Below, piece by piece: positions 5,657 to 8,551 of a stretch of 8,551 nt of DNA (its first letter is position 1; every line of letters begins with the position of its first letter). The translations under genes were made by a program, and so were the position numbers. The notes under the pieces are model-generated. The model searched no databases. It was not told where the DNA came from and worked only from the letters and a program-made list of their open reading frames with translations. This DNA comes from Alphaproteobacteria bacterium (lineage in GTDB: Bacteria; Pseudomonadota; Alphaproteobacteria; JAJTHO01): assembly GCA_021297975.1 (NCBI GenBank), contig JAJTHO010000016.1, forward strand, positions 1 to 8,551, in the 5' to 3' direction.

Positions 5657-6070
5657 ATGCAAGCAACAGGTATCGTCGTCGGTGGTTTGGTTGAAAAAAT
5701 TTATGACGAGGCCTATGCCTTGCTGCTTGAGACCCGCAATTACATGGCCTATGTTGCCCCCAGCCTGCGTGATACCATGGTTCCCGAAGACCGCTTGTTT
5801 GTTACCTATCATTCGACCCGCCTGACCTCACGCCTTCTCGAGATGATGAGCTGGCTGATGGCGCAAAAAGCCATTCACGGCGGGGAAATGACGGCGGCAG
5901 AGGCGCGCACCAACGGTTTTACCATTTCCAATGATTCCATCTGCGGCTTTGATGAGTCGGAGCAGTCGGGGACATTACCGCAGGGGCTGCGGAGTTTGCT
6001 CAGCCGAAGCAAGAGCCTGTATGAGCGGCTGCAGCGGCTTGATGGCATGATGGCTGTTAAGGCGGCTTAG
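5657..6070 (+). CDS. rcdA: RcdA-family ClpXP adaptor (DUF1465)
   Basis: RcdA is known from Caulobacter as an adaptor that, with CpdR and PopA, brings CtrA and other cell-cycle proteins to ClpXP at the pole. The 137-residue product is helical and matches the DUF1465 pattern as I recall it: LLLETRNYMAYVAP, then STRLTSRLLEMMSWLMAQKA, GGEMTAAEA, and the C-terminal LPQGLRSLLSRSKSLYERL. I chose ATG 5657 because TGAGG (5646-5650) lies six bases upstream; ATG 5645 would consume that site and add only MRFI. It has its own promoter and ends three bases from the convergent hipA-like gene. The family assignment is fairly firm. Whether it controls CtrA here is inference, because function outside Caulobacter varies. 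Confidence 0.85.
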   Translation: MQATGIVVGGLVEKIYDEAYALLLETRNYMAYVAPSLRDTMVPEDRLFVTYHSTRLTSRLLEMMSWLMAQKAIHGGEMTAAEARTNGFTISNDSICGFDESEQSGTLPQGLRSLLSRSKSLYERLQRLDGMMAVKAA

Positions 6071-6083
6071 TGATTAGCGCCGC
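6062..6083. terminator. Possible shared hairpin between rcdA and the hipA-like gene
   Basis: GCGGC (6062-6066) can pair with GCCGC (6079-6083) around 12 bases that contain both stop codons (TAG for rcdA, TTA read as TAA for the opposite gene). It could act in both directions, but there is no proper T run on either side, so a role in termination is doubtful. Confidence 0.25.
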
Positions 6084-7528
6084 TCAATATCTGAATTTTT
6101 ACTGATGTATTGAAGAACACTGCTATCCTTTAAAAAAGCACTATTCATATATTTTTCATTGGCTGGACTAGCTGAAATCATAGAGCTATTCCACTTTCTT
6201 AAGTGGTCGATATAATTACTCTTTATTGAGCCCCTTACCAGTGGATTTTCATCATTCAGCAAGGTCTCCTCAAGAAGCATACCATTATTACGCAGCGTTA
6301 TGATGGTATCGTATATAGCTACTTTAGTTAATCCCATTTGCTCACCAACAATTACTAAATTCTTTAGTTTCAGCTCATTAATTTTTGGCAGATTCCTTCC
6401 CTTTACTTGTAAGGCTATCTCAGCATCACCTTCTAAACCACTAAAATAATTCGGATTAAGATCGTAGTTGGGCGTTAAAGAAAATTTATTATCTCCATCA
6501 TGAAAAAGACCAAAGTTCTTTAAATGTGAATCCGTTATACCGCATAAAAGTTGAGCGGTGAATCGCTGAAAAATACGCTTACGTGCATCTTCGCAGACTA
6601 GTTCTGCAACAATTTTTGCAACATCTTCATAACCAGCCCCATCATACTTTCGTGATTCAGGCTCACCAAAAACCTGATTTAACTCTTCGAAATGACGCTT
6701 TCCTTCTGTACCCAATCGATCAAATCTTTTAATCGCTAAAACAGGGACAAGCTCCTCCCCTATACCCATCTTAAAAAATCGACACTCTGGGAATTCATCA
6801 TGCGGTAGATATGCACGCATTGCCAAATTCCCAAGATACTCATACTGTAAACCATCTGTGTCTAAGGTGCCATATCCATTGGTCTGCATAGGGTATTTGA
6901 TGATCCATTCACTTCGCTCAAAGTAGCCCGATGGAATAATTGTGTCACGCAGTGTAACGCCTAAACCTTTTGGCCACATGCCTGTTAAAGTCGAGCGTGG
7001 CTGCAATGCAATGCGCTGTAAATGATTAGGAAGCGGATCTATAGCCTCATCTATTTTTGCATAGGTAAGACTTACAGCGCCATGATTGCTGCGGCTAAAA
7101 AGAGCAAGAATCCTGTATCGCGTCTGGACATTCTCTATGTGTAAAGACTGCGATATACTCTTATTTTGAGCTTCAGAGAGCCACCCCTCAGAACACAAAT
7201 TATCAAAATACGGATGAATCTGGTTGTGAGTTCTGCTAATTTGATTTTGCTTAGGCAACGTTACAGAAATTGCTGGATTGTCGGACGCTACATACTCAGG
7301 GTCATAACAAAAAACAAAATCAAATTCATCGTTTCCTTGCTCAACTAAGGATATTACACCTACAGGACTAATAACACCAACTTGATCCTCAAAAAAAACG
7401 ATACAAGTTTCATTGTTAATCAGATCTTCTAAACCTTCAACTTGGCGACCAAGCGTTTTTAAATAGTCCGCACACCATGGCGTGGATTTTTCTTTATCAG
7501 CCATCCATTCCAAGCTGAATTTTTTCAT
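6074..7528 (-). CDS. HipA-family serine/threonine kinase, solo
   Basis: HipA proteins are kinases; E. coli HipA phosphorylates glutamyl-tRNA synthetase and causes dormancy. The 484-residue product has an N-terminal HipA domain (VGVISL, FCYDPEYVASDNPAISVTLP at 73-92, HPYFDNLCSEG at 105-115) and the kinase domain: a loop STLTGMWPKGLGV (179-191) in place of the usual SxxGAQxK, lysine K211 (WIIKYP), KRFDR (267-271), the catalytic DSHLKN (D333, N338) and metal-binding D356 (TPNYDLNP). Core kinase residues look intact. The first 50 residues are an extension not present in E. coli HipA. The gene is visibly AT-richer than its neighbours, suggesting transfer. No hipB-like helix-turn-helix gene is adjacent: the 73 bases upstream are intergenic, then comes divergent gpmA. 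Its start ATG 7528 lacks a Shine-Dalgarno sequence. Confidence 0.85.
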   Translation of the reverse strand: MKKFSLEWMADKEKSTPWCADYLKTLGRQVEGLEDLINNETCIVFFEDQVGVISPVGVISLVEQGNDEFDFVFCYDPEYVASDNPAISVTLPKQNQISRTHNQIHPYFDNLCSEGWLSEAQNKSISQSLHIENVQTRYRILALFSRSNHGAVSLTYAKIDEAIDPLPNHLQRIALQPRSTLTGMWPKGLGVTLRDTIIPSGYFERSEWIIKYPMQTNGYGTLDTDGLQYEYLGNLAMRAYLPHDEFPECRFFKMGIGEELVPVLAIKRFDRLGTEGKRHFEELNQVFGEPESRKYDGAGYEDVAKIVAELVCEDARKRIFQRFTAQLLCGITDSHLKNFGLFHDGDNKFSLTPNYDLNPNYFSGLEGDAEIALQVKGRNLPKINELKLKNLVIVGEQMGLTKVAIYDTIITLRNNGMLLEETLLNDENPLVRGSIKSNYIDHLRKWNSSMISASPANEKYMNSAFLKDSSVLQYISKNSDIERR

Positions 7529-7567
7529 ACAGGGAATGATGCCGTATACCGGTTAAAATTTAGTTAC

Positions 7568-7595
7568 TTGAAATAAATAATCACTAAGCTAATAA
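7568..7595 (+). promoter_or_regulatory. Candidate promoter of gpmA
   Basis: TTGAAA (7568-7573) and TAATAA (7590-7595) are 16 bases apart. Initiation would fall near 7602, the A of the gpmA ATG, and no Shine-Dalgarno sequence precedes that ATG, so this message may be leaderless too. The 73-base gap is AT-rich throughout, which makes chance matches easy. I see no convincing promoter for the divergent hipA-like gene here beyond TATACG at 7547-7542. Confidence 0.3.
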
Positions 7596-7601
7596 GCACA
7601 C

Positions 7602-8291
7602 ATGCCTACACTCGCTCTCGTCCGCCACGGCCAATCCGTCTGGAATCTTGAAAACCGCTTCACCGGCTGGGTGGATGTCGACCTCACGCCCCTTGGCGAA
7701 GACGAAGCGCGCAAAGCCGGGCTTGGCCTGAAGGCTGAAGGGTTATCATTTCAGCGCGCCTATGTCTCGCCGCTGAAACGCTCACGGCGCACAGCGGAAT
7801 TGCTGCTGGCGTATTTGGGGCAAAAGGACTTGCCTTTAACCGAATCGCCCGAGGTGATTGAGCGGTTTTACGGCGGCCTGACAGGGCTTAACAAAGCCGA
7901 AACCGCCGCCGAATACGGCGAACAGCAGGTGCACGTCTGGCGACGCAGCTATGACATCGCCCCGCCGCCACTGGATGCAAAAAACCCACACCACCCGGCC
8001 AACACACCCACTTTCGCCAGCTTCCCCTTCAGCCTTCCGGCCACAGAGAGCCTGAAAGACGTGGTGGAGCGAGTGCGGCCTTTTTACCACAATATCCTTC
8101 TGCCCGCGCTTAAAAGCGGGCAAAATGTCTTGGTGGCGGCACATGGCAATAGTATCCGTGCGCTGTTAAAAGAAATTCGCGGCTTGTCCGACGAAGAAGT
8201 ACAAAACGTTGAAATACCGACGGCTGTGCCCGTGCTGGTCCGTTTTGATGCGCAGGGTGTGTATCAGGATGACCGGCTGTTACAGCTGTAA
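7602..8291 (+). CDS. gpmA: 2,3-bisphosphoglycerate-dependent phosphoglycerate mutase
   Basis: GpmA interconverts 3-phosphoglycerate and 2-phosphoglycerate in glycolysis and gluconeogenesis in the cytoplasm. The 229-residue product shows the RHG signature LVRHGQSVWN with phospho-acceptor H9, followed by NRFTGWVDVDLTPLG, the SPLKRSRRTAE block, E87 in ERFYGGLTGLNKAETA, WRRSYDIAPPPL (113-124) and the second histidine H181 in AAHGNSIRALLKE. Length and order agree with the dPGM family (E. coli about 250 residues; this one is shorter at the C-terminus). The usual ERHYG is ERFYG here, with phenylalanine at 89. The gene is GC-rich like the bulk of the window and is divergent from the AT-rich hipA-like gene. 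Confidence 0.96.
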   Translation: MPTLALVRHGQSVWNLENRFTGWVDVDLTPLGEDEARKAGLGLKAEGLSFQRAYVSPLKRSRRTAELLLAYLGQKDLPLTESPEVIERFYGGLTGLNKAETAAEYGEQQVHVWRRSYDIAPPPLDAKNPHHPANTPTFASFPFSLPATESLKDVVERVRPFYHNILLPALKSGQNVLVAAHGNSIRALLKEIRGLSDEEVQNVEIPTAVPVLVRFDAQGVYQDDRLLQL

Positions 8292-8312
8292 ACGCCTTCC
8301 ATCCACCCCATC

Positions 8313-8317
8313 AGGAG
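8313..8317 (+). promoter_or_regulatory. Ribosome binding site of the porin-like gene
   Basis: AGGAG lies 11 bases before ATG 8329, slightly long but a clear Shine-Dalgarno match and one of the few in this window. It fixes the start together with the signal peptide. Confidence 0.6.
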
Positions 8318-8328
8318 CCTTAAGTATC

Positions 8329-8551
8329 ATGTCTATCCGTTTTTTATTCCCCGCTGTATGCGCGGCTGCGTTGCTCTCATCGGCTACTGCTGCAAAGGCC
8401 GATGTGACGCTGTATAAAGAGAACGGCACGGAGATTAACGGCGCCTTCAAAGCAGAGGCAGGCCTCTTCAAAACTCGCGGCACCAATTTTGGCAGCACGG
8501 GCAATTTTGATTGGAGCGAAGGGTATGTGAAGCCGAAGGTGACGGCGTCGC
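8329..8551 (+). CDS. Exported protein, probable outer-membrane porin, N-terminal part
   Basis: The frame starts at ATG 8329 and runs off the end of the window, giving 74 residues. It begins MSIRFLFPAVCAAALLSSA and continues to TAAKA before DVTLY, a typical signal peptide with AKA as the likely signal peptidase I site near residue 24. The mature protein starts ADVTLYKENGTEINGAF, which resembles the first strand of Gram-negative general porins (ADVTLYG...). The following alternation (FKAEAGLFKTRG, TGNFDWSEGYVKPKV) suits a beta barrel. Thus the product is probably an outer-membrane channel protein, but only the start is visible and another periplasmic or barrel protein is possible. It follows gpmA by 37 bases on the same strand with no clear terminator between, so read-through is possible. 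Confidence 0.6.
   Translation, partial: MSIRFLFPAVCAAALLSSATAAKADVTLYKENGTEINGAFKAEAGLFKTRGTNFGSTGNFDWSEGYVKPKVTAS

Noticed and set aside
7529..7601. A small hipB gene upstream of the hipA-like gene
   Set aside because: Only 73 bases are available and they are AT-rich intergenic DNA divergent to gpmA, too short for a helix-turn-helix protein.
8280..8504. 74-codon open frame on the minus strand
   Set aside because: Antisense to the signal peptide and start of the porin-like gene, without any recognisable pattern or binding site.

Overview
The window reads as chromosomal DNA of an alphaproteobacterium. The strongest reason is a circularly permuted, two-piece tmRNA gene (ssrA) on the minus strand. 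Three protein families largely confined to that class support it: SspB of the alpha type, RcdA (DUF1465), and a probable zeta subunit inhibitor of the F1-ATPase (DUF1476). Genus or order cannot be fixed from this sequence alone. Most of the window is GC-rich; one gene (hipA-like) is clearly AT-richer.

Layout. 1-231 (+): C-terminal part of a probable ATPase zeta inhibitor. 286-1257 (+): mltG, which meets pgsA tail to tail, both stops sharing the four bases TTAA. 1254-1835, 1845-2345 and about 2466-2763 (all -): pgsA, sspB and ssrA, with a promoter for ssrA at 2769-2799 and a likely terminator at 2455-2483. 2842-2950: a compact palindromic repeat that can fold into three arms, between uvrC and the ssrA promoter. 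2999-4915 (-): uvrC. 4918-5579 (+): a Phd/VapC-type toxin-antitoxin pair with a four-base overlap, apparently read from a leaderless transcript whose promoter lies in the first codons of uvrC. 5657-6070 (+): rcdA with its own AT-rich promoter. 6074-7528 (-): a lone, AT-rich HipA-family kinase gene with no hipB beside it. 7602-8291 (+): gpmA. 8329-end (+): start of an exported protein, probably an outer-membrane porin.

How the genes relate. Three components of ClpXP-dependent proteolysis lie within 3.6 kb: ssrA makes the degradation tag, sspB encodes the tether for tagged proteins directly downstream of ssrA, and rcdA encodes a second ClpXP adaptor known from the Caulobacter cell cycle. The uvrC-pgsA pairing, common in alphaproteobacteria, is here split by ssrA and sspB. 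Two toxin-type loci (phd-vapC and hipA) flank rcdA and look like later arrivals. The remaining genes are housekeeping: cell wall (mltG), phospholipid synthesis (pgsA), DNA repair (uvrC) and glycolysis (gpmA). I did not find a wholly new system; the points most worth checking are the tmRNA details, the ssrA-sspB pairing, the leaderless toxin-antitoxin promoter, the solo HipA and the cloverleaf-like repeat.
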